Shown here piece after piece: positions 24,178 to 32,009 of a stretch of 64,000 bases of DNA. The stretch comes from a candidate division LCP-89 bacterium (GTDB taxonomy: Bacteria > Electryoneota > B3-LCP), in the NCBI GenBank assembly GCA_025774555.1, contig JALGVT010000030.1:16479-80478 (forward strand), in the 5' to 3' direction. A program made the position numbers and the translations under genes. Position 1 is the stretch's first letter. Each line of letters begins with the position of its first letter. The notes under the pieces were generated by a model. It made no database searches and was not told the DNA's origin. It worked only from the letters and a program-made list of their open reading frames with translations.

Positions 24178-25077
24178 ATGGATATGAAGGCGCAAACAAT
24201 TACCGGTTCTATATTAGCGGTTGTATTACTCTTGATATGTGGCTGCGGCACCGGCGTCGGCGATGAATTCATCGGCTCAGGAACCCTTGAAGCAGATGAA
24301 GTAATAGTGAGTTCGCTTTTAGCGGGACGAGTGGATTCCGTAGCCGTTTCACAGGGTGATTCAGTCGAGGATGGAGAGCTGCTGGCTTTAATAAACGTGG
24401 ATAAGATCGAAGCGCAGCTCAGACAGATCACCGCCGGGTTGGAAGAGCTTGCGGTCAATAGAAGCATCGCCAGCCGCTCTGTTGAACAGGCAGAAGAGCA
24501 GTTCAATAACCTCTCCTCAACGCTGGACAGACAGCAAAAGCTTCTTGAAAGCGGCAGTTCGACACAGCAGATCGTGGATGACCTATCGACACAACAGACA
24601 TTGGCTGAATCCCGCCTGGAAGCGGCAAGGGATCAGTTGAAAGCCATTGACGCGAAGCAGCGGCAGGTTGAAGCGAGCATGGAGTTGATCGAACTACAGA
24701 TAGCTGATGGAGCAATCCATTCACCTGTTGCCGGAACTGTAATTGAAAAGTATATCGACGCCGGTGAAAACGCAGCTCCCGGCAGTCCGATTGCCAAGAT
24801 CGTCAATTTGGACGAGATGTGGATTAAGGTATATCTAAGTGAGGAGGACGTCGGCATCTTGACGCTCGGCTCAAAGCTGACCGTCCGCGTTGACGCTCTG
24901 CCTGATAAGCCTTTCGATGGCGAGGTAAGTTGGGTCTCGCCTGAGGCAGAATTCACGCCGCGTAACATCCAGACACGCGATGCCAGAGCAGATCTGGTTT
25001 TCGCGGTAAAGGTAAAATTCGACAATCCTGACCATACCGCTCTTATCGGTATGCCTGCCGAGGTGGCTCTGCCGTGA
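24178..25077 (+). CDS. HlyD/YbhG-type periplasmic adaptor lipoprotein
   Basis: The start at 24178 (M-D-M-K) is chosen because ACAGG lies just upstream and the signal peptide follows; a longer frame from 24124 would overlap tolC. 299 residues: a lipobox-like end LLLICGC suggests lipidation. The barrel-sandwich domain has GSGTLEADEVIVSSLLAGRV at the front and AIHSPVAGTVIEKYIDAGE after a coiled-coil hairpin (residues about 75-170, rich in Gln/Glu/Leu). A beta-barrel with MWIKVYLSEEDVG follows. It bridges the TolC duct and the ABC transporter in the inner membrane. The stop TGA overlaps the next gene's ATG by one base. Confidence 0.9.
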   Translation: MDMKAQTITGSILAVVLLLICGCGTGVGDEFIGSGTLEADEVIVSSLLAGRVDSVAVSQGDSVEDGELLALINVDKIEAQLRQITAGLEELAVNRSIASRSVEQAEEQFNNLSSTLDRQQKLLESGSSTQQIVDDLSTQQTLAESRLEAARDQLKAIDAKQRQVEASMELIELQIADGAIHSPVAGTVIEKYIDAGENAAPGSPIAKIVNLDEMWIKVYLSEEDVGILTLGSKLTVRVDALPDKPFDGEVSWVSPEAEFTPRNIQTRDARADLVFAVKVKFDNPDHTALIGMPAEVALP

Positions 25078-26012
25078 TGAATGCGATGGACACACCGGTA
25101 ATCTTAGTTGAAGATCTAGTAAAATCTTACGATCAAGTCAGTGCGGTAAAAAGTCTTGATCTTGAGGTTGTTTCCGGCGCTATGTACGGACTTATCGGTC
25201 CGGATGGGGCGGGGAAGACCACCTTACTCCGTGTACTCTGTGGACTGCTGACTCCTGACAGCGGTGAAGTGCAGGTCCTCGGATTTAATCCGATTACTGA
25301 GTTAGCCCGCATCAAAGATGCCATCGGTTACATGCCGCAGCGATTTTCGCTTTATCCCGACCTGAGCGTTGCTGAGAATATGCGTTTCTTCGCCGATATT
25401 TACAGAATTCCGAAGCAGGAACGCATCGAAAGGACGGAGCGGCTGATGCAGTTCAGCCGGTTGGAACCTTTCAAAGATCGCATGGCGCATGCCCTGTCCG
25501 GCGGAATGAAGCAGAAACTGGCGCTTTCCTGTACACTTATGCACACTCCGAAGCTGCTGATTCTGGACGAACCCACCACCGGCGTTGATCCTGTCAGCCG
25601 GGTCGAGTTCTGGAATATCCTGCGTGAATTGAAAGATCAGGGAGTAACCATTCTGGTAACAACGCCATATATGGATGAGGCATCATTGTGCGATAGAGCT
25701 GCGTTAATGTACGACGGCAAAATTTTAGCCGAGGGAACGCCTGATCAGATTACCGAACGATATCCCAATAAATTGATTAGAGTAATTACTGAAGAAGCCC
25801 ACAGCGCAGCCGAAGCGTTAAAACCGAATGAAGCATTCGAGTCAGTCGAACTTTACGGCGACCGTGTGCATGTTGCGGTTCGTGAAACCGCGCGGGGAAT
25901 AGACTTGATCAAAGAGTTATTAGGTCGTAATAATGTCACTTACGATAGTGTAGCGAAGTGCGAACCACATCTGGAAGATATATTTGTCCATTTAGTTAAG
26001 CAGGAAGAATGA
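25077..26012 (+). CDS. ABC transporter ATP-binding protein 1 (YbhF N-half-like)
   Basis: 311 residues from ATG 25077 (GTG 25074 is an alternative). It holds a complete ATPase: Walker A GPDGAGKTT at about 39-47, Q-loop MPQRFSLY, signature ALSGGMKQKL, Walker B LLILDEPTTGVD, and switch region TTPYMDEA. The C-terminal 80 residues form an accessory domain seen in ABC-2 export ATPases. With the second ATPase it corresponds to the two halves of E. coli YbhF, here encoded separately, energising the two ABC-2 permeases. The signature uses SGGMKQK, typical of drug/Na+ exporters of this class. Confidence 0.93.
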   Translation: MNAMDTPVILVEDLVKSYDQVSAVKSLDLEVVSGAMYGLIGPDGAGKTTLLRVLCGLLTPDSGEVQVLGFNPITELARIKDAIGYMPQRFSLYPDLSVAENMRFFADIYRIPKQERIERTERLMQFSRLEPFKDRMAHALSGGMKQKLALSCTLMHTPKLLILDEPTTGVDPVSRVEFWNILRELKDQGVTILVTTPYMDEASLCDRAALMYDGKILAEGTPDQITERYPNKLIRVITEEAHSAAEALKPNEAFESVELYGDRVHVAVRETARGIDLIKELLGRNNVTYDSVAKCEPHLEDIFVHLVKQEE

Positions 26013-26041
26013 TCCACGGATGGAAATTCGTGGGAGACATT

Positions 26042-26770
26042 ATGATTGCAATAAAAGCAGAAAATTTAACGCGCAGGTTTGGCAAATTCACGGCAGTCGA
26101 TCAGATTTCGCTGGAAGTGGAACGCGGTGAAGTGTTCGGCTTCTTGGGCGCGAACGGCGCCGGGAAGACAACGGCAATCCGCATGTTCTGTGGACTCATA
26201 AAACCATCTGCAGGCGACGCCTGGGTAGGTGGAATTTCAATTCGCAAGAGCCCTCGCAGTATCAAGAAGCGGATCGGGTACATGTCGCAGAAGTTTTCGC
26301 TATACGAAGAATTACGCGTCAGTGAAAATCTCGATTTTTTCGCCGGAGCTTATAATCTCAGTGTATCCGAAGCCGAGAAGCGGAAAGATGAAATCGTTCG
26401 TCAGTTTCAGTTGGAGGATTTTACAGATCGAACCACAAAATCACTGCCTCTGGGTTGGAAGCAGAGGCTGGCACTGGGCTGCGCGATGCTGCACCGCCCG
26501 GAAATCCTTTTCTTAGATGAACCGACCGGCGGCGTCGATCCGGTAACGAGACGCAATTTCTGGGAGATGATACACAACCTCGCCGCTGAAGGCACGACGG
26601 TTTTCGTAACCACGCATTATATGGACGAAGCCGAATACTGCCACCGTATCTCCATTATGAATCATGGCGAAATCGCGGCTATGGGGCAGCCTGCAGAATT
26701 GAAAAAGCAGTACGATAAAGAGACCATTCAGGAAGTATTCGTTCACCTCATAAAGAGCGACCTATGTTAG
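26042..26770 (+). CDS. ABC transporter ATP-binding protein 2 (YbhF C-half-like)
   Basis: The ATG at 26042 with GGGAGA upstream is preferred over 26009, giving 242 residues. Walker A GANGAGKTT, Q-loop MSQKFSLY, and Walker B ILFLDEPTGGVD are intact. The ABC signature is degenerate, SLPLGWKQRL in place of LSGGxxQR, the same form known in the C-terminal half of YbhF-like proteins; this ATPase may therefore form a heterodimer with one weakened site. It follows the first ATPase by 29 bases and overlaps the first permease gene (26764) by 7 bases. Confidence 0.92.
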   Translation: MIAIKAENLTRRFGKFTAVDQISLEVERGEVFGFLGANGAGKTTAIRMFCGLIKPSAGDAWVGGISIRKSPRSIKKRIGYMSQKFSLYEELRVSENLDFFAGAYNLSVSEAEKRKDEIVRQFQLEDFTDRTTKSLPLGWKQRLALGCAMLHRPEILFLDEPTGGVDPVTRRNFWEMIHNLAAEGTTVFVTTHYMDEAEYCHRISIMNHGEIAAMGQPAELKKQYDKETIQEVFVHLIKSDLC

Positions 26771-27864
26771 GCATATTACCGGTTATACGCAAGGAATTTA
26801 TTCACATCTGGAGAGATCCACGGACGCTGGCAATCATTATCCTTATGCCCATATTGCAGTTGTTTATTTTCGGCTACGCTATTGACATGGACGTCCGGGA
26901 TATCAAGATCGGGATAATGGATCAGAGCCGGACTCCTGCATCGCGGGAACTGATCCAGAAGTTCACCGGATCAGGGTATTTTGAAGAGACCGTTGCAATT
27001 CAGAAACGTGCGGAGATTGAAGACCTGTTCCGCAGCCGGAAGATCAAAGCCGCTCTAATCATTCCTGTGGATTATGCTAAATCTATAAAGCGCGAGGGAG
27101 TTACTTCTGTTCAGGTGCTGATTGACGGTTCAGATTCCAATACCGGATCGATCGTGCTGAATACCACGCGGCAGCTTCTGGCGGGAGCCTCTTTTGAAAT
27201 ATCGAATATTAACCGGCTGCCAATGCAGATCACATCGACCATCTGGTACAATCCCGAACAGGAGAGCAACCATTTCGTTGTTCCCGGTCTGGTTGCGGTT
27301 TTGTTGATGATGATATGTGCTTTGCTGACTTCGATTACCATTACGCGCGAAAAAGAGACAGGGACGATGGAACAGTTGTTGGTAGCGCCTTTGAAACCGT
27401 ATCAGATCATTGTCGGCAAGGTGCTGCCGTATGTTGTACTGGCTTCTGTGGCAGCGACAATAATCCTGCTGATCGGCAGATTCTGGTTTAAGGTGCCTTT
27501 TACCGGCAGTGTTCTTTTATTAGCCACGCTGTCCATTATCTACCTGGTAACGGCGCTCGCATTCGGCATCCTGATCAGCACCATAGCCAGAACTCAGCAG
27601 ACCGCCATGATGATGGCTCTGATGGCTACCATGCTGCCTTCGGTAATTCTTTCAGGATTTGTATTTCCAGTAGCCAGTATGCCGCTCTTCCTGCAAGGTA
27701 TTGCAAAAATCATCCCTGCTACTCACTTTCTATTCATCATTCGCGGCATTTTATTGAAAGGAAACGATATAAGCGTATTATTTCCCTATGTTATCTATTT
27801 GGCAGCGCTTTCTCTGCTTCTATTAGTTATCAGCGTAAAACGTTTCAAAGTTAGATTGGATTAA
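26764..27864 (+). CDS. ABC-2 type transporter permease 1 (YbhS-like)
   Basis: 366 residues: an N-terminal helix (TLAIIILMPILQLFIFGYAID) followed by a large extracytoplasmic domain (about 45-170) and five more membrane helices, the layout of YbhS/YbhR and other ABC2_membrane_3 proteins. Signature pieces are EFIHIWRDPRTL at the N terminus and TREKETGTMEQLLVAPLKPYQIIVGK at the coupling helix. It pairs with the similar protein encoded 4 bases downstream to form the membrane channel of the export pump. Confidence 0.92.
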   Translation: MLGILPVIRKEFIHIWRDPRTLAIIILMPILQLFIFGYAIDMDVRDIKIGIMDQSRTPASRELIQKFTGSGYFEETVAIQKRAEIEDLFRSRKIKAALIIPVDYAKSIKREGVTSVQVLIDGSDSNTGSIVLNTTRQLLAGASFEISNINRLPMQITSTIWYNPEQESNHFVVPGLVAVLLMMICALLTSITITREKETGTMEQLLVAPLKPYQIIVGKVLPYVVLASVAATIILLIGRFWFKVPFTGSVLLLATLSIIYLVTALAFGILISTIARTQQTAMMMALMATMLPSVILSGFVFPVASMPLFLQGIAKIIPATHFLFIIRGILLKGNDISVLFPYVIYLAALSLLLLVISVKRFKVRLD

Positions 27865-27868
27865 ATTG

Positions 27869-28996
27869 ATGAGACCAATCCTGGTGCTGATTCGGAAGGA
27901 ATTCCAGCAGATTCTCTATGATAAAATGATGCTGCGGATCATCTTCCTGATGCCCTTGATACAAACGTTCCTGATGGGTTACGCCGTTACCACGGACGTC
28001 AAGCATCAGAAAGTAGTGATCTTAGATGAAGACCGCTCTGCATCATCGCGTCAGATTATCTCAAGTCTGCGGCATTGCGGATATTTCGATATGGAAGGAG
28101 ACCTTTCTTCACGCCGGGAAGTGGGCGATTGGATTCAATCTGGTAAAGCTGATCTGGGATTGATGATTCCGCTGCACTTTGAAGCTGACTTTGAAACCGG
28201 GAAAAGCCCCTCAGTGCAGTTGCTGGTTGACGGACAGAACTCCAATACATCCAGCATTGGATTAGGATACGTCATGGGAATCTTGCAGGATTTTTCGCAG
28301 AACGTATCCTTTGAAAAGCGATTGATCAGCGGCGTTAAAACGGCTTCAATGCACCTACTCGAAGCGCAGACCCGGGTTTTCTATAATCCAGAACTGAAGA
28401 GTGTTTATTATATGATTCCGGGGATCGTTACCGTGCTTCTAACCATTGTAACCATGATGTTGACTGCGATGGGGTTAGTGCGCGAAAAGGAGATCGGCAC
28501 GCTGGAACAGCTTCTGGTAACGCCCATTCGATCATACCAGTTGTTGATCGGTAAGCTGGTGCCGTTCGCAATTCTTGGATATATTGCGCTTATCGTGATA
28601 CTGCTCTTCGGGACGATCTGGTTCGGGCTGCCCTTTGAAGGAAGCGTTTGGATCGTCGCACTGGCAACCGCTATCTTCCTGATGTCAACTCTGGGGTTCG
28701 GATTGTTCATATCCTCTATATCATCTACACAACAGCAGGCGATGTTTATCGCCTGGTTTTTCATGGTTTTCGGGCTTTTGATGTCCGGTTTCTTCTATGC
28801 GATAGAGAACATGCCGGACTGGGCGCAAACCGTGACGCTTTTCAATCCGCTGCGTTTCTACTTAGCCATCCTGCGGGAGGTCTTCCTTAAAGGCGCTGGC
28901 ATTATGCACCTCAAGTTTGAATTCGGAGCGCTGACACTGATGGGAATCAGTATTTTATCCATGACCGTGCTTCAGTTTCGAGCGAAACTGAAATAA
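27869..28996 (+). CDS. ABC-2 type transporter permease 2 (YbhR-like)
   Basis: 375 residues from ATG 27869 (TTG 27866 is adjacent). It has the same architecture as the preceding permease and is clearly a paralogue: IRKEFQQILYDKMML, MPLIQTFLMGYAVTTDV, a periplasmic domain, and VREKEIGTLEQLLVTPIRSYQLLIGKL. Six membrane helices are apparent, the last near ALTLMGISILSMTVLQF. It closes the tolC-hlyD-ABC-ABC-permease-permease operon; a gene-free region with a MITE follows. Confidence 0.92.
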   Translation: MRPILVLIRKEFQQILYDKMMLRIIFLMPLIQTFLMGYAVTTDVKHQKVVILDEDRSASSRQIISSLRHCGYFDMEGDLSSRREVGDWIQSGKADLGLMIPLHFEADFETGKSPSVQLLVDGQNSNTSSIGLGYVMGILQDFSQNVSFEKRLISGVKTASMHLLEAQTRVFYNPELKSVYYMIPGIVTVLLTIVTMMLTAMGLVREKEIGTLEQLLVTPIRSYQLLIGKLVPFAILGYIALIVILLFGTIWFGLPFEGSVWIVALATAIFLMSTLGFGLFISSISSTQQQAMFIAWFFMVFGLLMSGFFYAIENMPDWAQTVTLFNPLRFYLAILREVFLKGAGIMHLKFEFGALTLMGISILSMTVLQFRAKLK

Positions 28997-29075
28997 TTGA
29001 CAGCTTCGATCTGCTACCGCCCGGCCACAAATAGCATAGGTTGCAGACGGTACAATCCGCTGTACAGCGGACAAA

Positions 29076-29230
29076 GGGGCTGTCCCAAAAGTCCATAAAC
29101 TGTCATTGTCCCATAGGGATGCCTTCGGCACGAACGAAGTGTGGCAATCTTTAAGCACATATATAATAGGAGATTGCCACGTCACTACGTTCCTCGCAAT
29201 GACCATAAAAGCTGCTTTTGGGACAGCCCC
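29076..29230 (+). mobile_element. MITE-like inverted-repeat element, copy e
   Basis: About 155 bases, GGGGCTGTCCCAAAAG to CTTTTGGGACAGCCCC with perfect 16-base terminal inverted repeats. Internal blocks GAAGTGTGGCAATCTT and, inverted, GAGATTGCCACGTCAC plus CCTCGCAATGAC match the other copies. This is the best-preserved copy. Confidence 0.85.
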
Positions 29231-29524
29231 TTTCTGAACTCCGATTCCTGAATCCCGTAGGCGCACTGCGGTGCTCCCTTTATTAGCCCTCTTCAGAGGG
29301 GTTGTTTATTCGTAGACCCGTCATTTATGGCGGGGATATTATGCGAGGTCATCTCGCCATTCTCGGGATTAACGACGCCCCCGACTACGCAATCTGCTAT
29401 CTCAGACCACTAGCCACTAACCACTATTCACTACCCACTAACAGCTAATTTCCCCATTCTTCTCTTGACTTTCCCCCATAACTGTTGTATATTATATACA
29501 AGAACCTTTAATCTGCGAAATCTG
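29228..29524 (+). repeat. Long direct repeat with promoter, copy A
   Basis: 297 bases that recur at 31277-31558 in the same orientation, flanking the 29570 gene. Identity is near perfect at both ends (CCGATTCCTGAATCCCG..., and the whole promoter segment through AATCTGCGAAATCTG), with a variable middle of CCACTAA-type units that accounts for a net 15-base length difference. Confidence 0.85.
29465..29493 (+). promoter_or_regulatory. Promoter of the 29570 T9SS cargo gene
   Basis: TTGACT (29465-29470), 17-base spacer, TATATT (29488-29493), inside direct repeat copy A and 77 bases before the ATG. Confidence 0.7.
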
Positions 29525-29569
29525 CTTAATCCGCGCAATCTGCGGTTCAGAAGTATATAGAATAATATC

Positions 29570-31207
29570 ATGCAAAAACTAACCTTAACCACCATCTTTA
29601 TTCTGATAACAGCACTAACCGCCACCGCCCAGGTGCAATATATGGAACCCTTCTGGATTGCTACGGGGACGTCCGATACGACTGAACTTGGGGAATCCAT
29701 TGCAGGAATTGGAGACATCAACCAGGACGGCTACGACGATTTTGCCGTCAGCACTGCCGAAGAACGCGTCTGGATCTTCCTGGGCAGCTCCTTACCGGAC
29801 AGCATCCCGGATATATATCTCTCTTGGGATGACCCCGATACTACCCTCCGCTGGTGGGGCAGGTATGTGACCAATATCGGCGATGTTAATTCAGATTCGT
29901 ACGATGATTTTGCTGTTTTTTCCAGGGTTACTCATGACAATTGGCAAAAAAACAAATATTTTATCTACTACTCAGGAGCTGCATTCGATACCATACCTGA
30001 TTTGATTGTTGGTCCACCTCTTCTTTTTCATGGTGAAGATTTCATAGTCGGCATAGGTGATTTCAACGGCGATGGAGGAAATGATTTCGCTATTGGGGAT
30101 AATCTGTATGTTCCCGGAACTACTTATAATGGTATAATGCAAGTTTTTTATGGCGGCGCTATCCTCGATAGCCTGCCCGATTGGCAGATCACTGCGCGAG
30201 AGGATCGTGATTGTTATCCCAGGTGTTGTACCGGATTAGGCGATCTTAACGGGGATGGTTGTGATGACTTTGCCGCTGGTTCCGCAAGTGTCCAGGGTGC
30301 AACGGGTAACATAGATAACACCGGTCTGGTTGAGGTGTATTACGGCGGAACTCCTCCCGATACAATCCCGGAATACAGGTTCTATGGAAACGAGGAGGAG
30401 AGGTTTGGATATTCCCTGACAGGCTTGGATATCAATCGAGACGGCTATCTTGAGTTGTGTTTCAGATCCGCTCGAGAGTATCCACCTGACTATTATGATT
30501 CATACCTTATCTTCGATCTGGCAAACGAACCGGATAGTATCCCGGATTACCTGATCTGCGGGACATCTCAGAATAAGGTTGGTCTTAACCCGACTCCCAT
30601 CGACTTTAACGGAGACGGCTGGGACGATCTGGCGACGGGTAATGCGCTGGCTATAATAGGCTATGGGGCGGCGCAGGTTTATTTGGGAGGGGAAGATTTC
30701 AATGAATCGCTGGATCTCGTCATGTATGGTCATTATGACTTCTGCTATTTAGGACGGGGAATGGCGAACATTGGAGACTTCAACGGAGACGGTATCGAAG
30801 ACCTGGCGGTGGGCGAACCGGGATATTTTACCTTCATGCAGCAGGCAGCCTGGGGGCGCGTTCATGTGATTCTGGGGGATTCGGCCTATCACCAATCAGT
30901 AGGGGTGGAAGAAATCCCACAACCCCCCATTCCGACTTCTCAAATCCTGCTGGAGTCTTATCCCAATCCGTTTAATTCGCAAGTAGTTATTAGTTTCGAG
31001 TTGCGAGTTGCGAGTAAGATTCGCCTGCAAATATTCGATATCTCGGGGCGTGATGTAGGGGCGAGGCGTGCCTCGCCCTCACCAGGCTATCCCCCCGGCT
31101 CACACCAATTCACCTTCAATGGCGAGGGTTTGCCGTCGGGAATATACATCGTTCGCCTGCAGGCAGGGGAGTATCAAGGGACTAAGAAGATCGTCTTATT
31201 GAAATAA
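29570..31207 (+). CDS. Exported integrin-alpha-like FG-GAP propeller protein with T9SS sorting tail
   Basis: 545 residues. The signal peptide (LTTIFILITALTATA) would be cut before Gln22. Seven FG-GAP repeats make one full beta-propeller: GDINQDGYDDFAVS, GDVNSDSYDDFAVF, GDFNGDGGNDFAIG, GDLNGDGCDDFAAG, LDINRDGYLELCF, IDFNGDGWDDLATG, GDFNGDGIEDLAVG, each a likely calcium site. The C-terminal domain is a T9SS type-A tail (SYPNPFNSQVVISFEL, LQIFDISGRDV, SGIYIVRLQAGE, KKIVLLK). Between its strands a 24-base palindromic repeat (31054-31077) has added residues GARRASPSP without breaking the frame. The gene lies between two long direct repeats. It is probably a secreted surface protein. Confidence 0.85.
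   Translation: MQKLTLTTIFILITALTATAQVQYMEPFWIATGTSDTTELGESIAGIGDINQDGYDDFAVSTAEERVWIFLGSSLPDSIPDIYLSWDDPDTTLRWWGRYVTNIGDVNSDSYDDFAVFSRVTHDNWQKNKYFIYYSGAAFDTIPDLIVGPPLLFHGEDFIVGIGDFNGDGGNDFAIGDNLYVPGTTYNGIMQVFYGGAILDSLPDWQITAREDRDCYPRCCTGLGDLNGDGCDDFAAGSASVQGATGNIDNTGLVEVYYGGTPPDTIPEYRFYGNEEERFGYSLTGLDINRDGYLELCFRSAREYPPDYYDSYLIFDLANEPDSIPDYLICGTSQNKVGLNPTPIDFNGDGWDDLATGNALAIIGYGAAQVYLGGEDFNESLDLVMYGHYDFCYLGRGMANIGDFNGDGIEDLAVGEPGYFTFMQQAAWGRVHVILGDSAYHQSVGVEEIPQPPIPTSQILLESYPNPFNSQVVISFELRVASKIRLQIFDISGRDVGARRASPSPGYPPGSHQFTFNGEGLPSGIYIVRLQAGEYQGTKKIVLLK
31054..31077 (+). repeat. 24-bp palindromic repeat inside a coding sequence, copy 1
   Basis: GTAGGGGCGAGGCGTGCCTC plus GCCC; arms GGGCGAGGC/GCCTCGCCC (31058-31066, 31069-31077) are perfect 9-mers around GT. 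The reverse complement of the same element, differing only by compensating changes in the stem, lies at 35631-35654 in another T9SS cargo gene. Confidence 0.75.
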
Positions 31208-31276
31208 TCCTCGCAATCCGCGTAATCCGTGAAATCCTTGGTTTGGACAATTATCGTAGAGGCGCACGGCAGTGCG

Positions 31277-31558
31277 CCCTTTCTGAACTCCGATTCCTGA
31301 ATCCCGTAGGCGCACTGTGGTGCTCCCTTTATTAGCCCTCTTCAGAGGGGTTGTTTATTCGTAGACCCGTCATTTATGGCGGGGATATTATGCGAGGTCA
31401 TCTCGCAATTACCGTGATTAACGACGCCCCCGGCTACGGAAGCTGCGATTTTGAGCACTAATCACTAACCACTGACAGCTAATTCCCCCATTCTCCTCTT
31501 GACTTTCCCCCATAACTGTTGTATATTATATACAAGAACCTTTAATCTGCGAAATCTG
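31277..31558 (+). repeat. Long direct repeat with promoter, copy B
   Basis: 282 bases matching 29228-29524, offset about 2.05 kb. It carries the same promoter, but no + strand gene follows: the next genes are on the minus strand and converge on it. It may be the remnant of a duplicated gene start or the product of a local duplication. Confidence 0.85.
31499..31527 (+). promoter_or_regulatory. Orphan promoter in direct repeat copy B
   Basis: TTGACT (31499-31504), 17-base spacer, TATATT (31522-31527), identical to the promoter at 29465. Transcription from it would run antisense into the 31755-33370 transporter genes. Confidence 0.55.
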
Positions 31559-31754
31559 TCCGTCTACCGACGGATCCTTGTAATCCGCGTCATCCGTGAT
31601 CTTTTTTGCCAGCAGCCAGCCACCAGCCACTAACTTCCAACCACCGACATATCTGGCGGACACACGATTATGTCGGGCAAATTTGTCGCACCGTCATACT
31701 TAGCTTTTCTTCCAAACCATTAAAATCCACATGAAAAGCGACAGATGTGTCGGC

Positions 31755-32009
31755 TTAGTCCTCACAGGAAATCTCACGCGCTAACTTCTGCTCCTCAATC
31801 AGCGCTTTCAATCCTTCTTCAAGCTCAGTCATGTTTTCCACATCGCCGTAGAAGAAAGGTGAAGCGTCGATCTGGTTTGCCTGGTTGTGACGTATGACTT
31901 CACCCAGGATACCGGGCGGCGTGTAACCCGTGCTAAGGAACCAGACGAAACCTCCCAGCAGGAAGATGCCGAGTAAGAATTTCAGCCATTTTTTAGCGGT
32001 AGTTGCCAT
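31755..32009 (-). CDS. Small single-span membrane protein coupled to the YeiH-type transporter
   Basis: 84 residues: a short basic N terminus (ATTAKKWLK), one membrane helix at about 10-26 (FLLGIFLLGGFVWFLS) and an extracytoplasmic, acidic helical tail ending in KLAREISCED. Its ATG overlaps the transporter's TGA (TGATG), so the two are translationally coupled and likely act together, perhaps as an accessory subunit. No known domain was recognised. There is no other gene in the unit. Confidence 0.65.
   Translation of the reverse strand: MATTAKKWLKFLLGIFLLGGFVWFLSTGYTPPGILGEVIRHNQANQIDASPFFYGDVENMTELEEGLKALIEEQKLAREISCED

Larger units (their letters stand above)
28997..29569. other. Gene-free accessory stretch with palindrome, MITE, repeat block and promoter
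   Basis: It holds, in order, a perfect palindrome TCCGCTGTACAGCGGA (29056-29071), MITE copy e (29076-29230), the first copy of a roughly 300-base direct repeat with a promoter, a run of CCACTAA-like units (29405-29450) and AATCTGCG-like units (29511-29547). No gene of its own was seen. Confidence 0.7.
31208..31754. other. Gene-free stretch with duplicated promoter block and short palindromes
   Basis: No gene. It contains AATCCGCG/AATCCGTG micro-repeats (31208-31245 and 31573-31598), a GGCGCAC-GGCA-GTGCGCC hairpin (31261-31278), direct repeat copy B with an apparently orphan promoter, a TCCGTC-TACC-GACGGA hairpin (31559-31574) and CCAGCCACTAAC-like runs. Confidence 0.7.

Noticed and set aside
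29400..29550. CRISPR array in the repeated gap sequences
   Set aside because: Units are short, degenerate and directly adjacent, without constant repeats and unique spacers; no cas genes.
29228..31558. Composite transposon made of the two direct repeats and the gene between
   Set aside because: No transposase, no inverted termini and no target duplication; the gene is an ordinary T9SS cargo protein.
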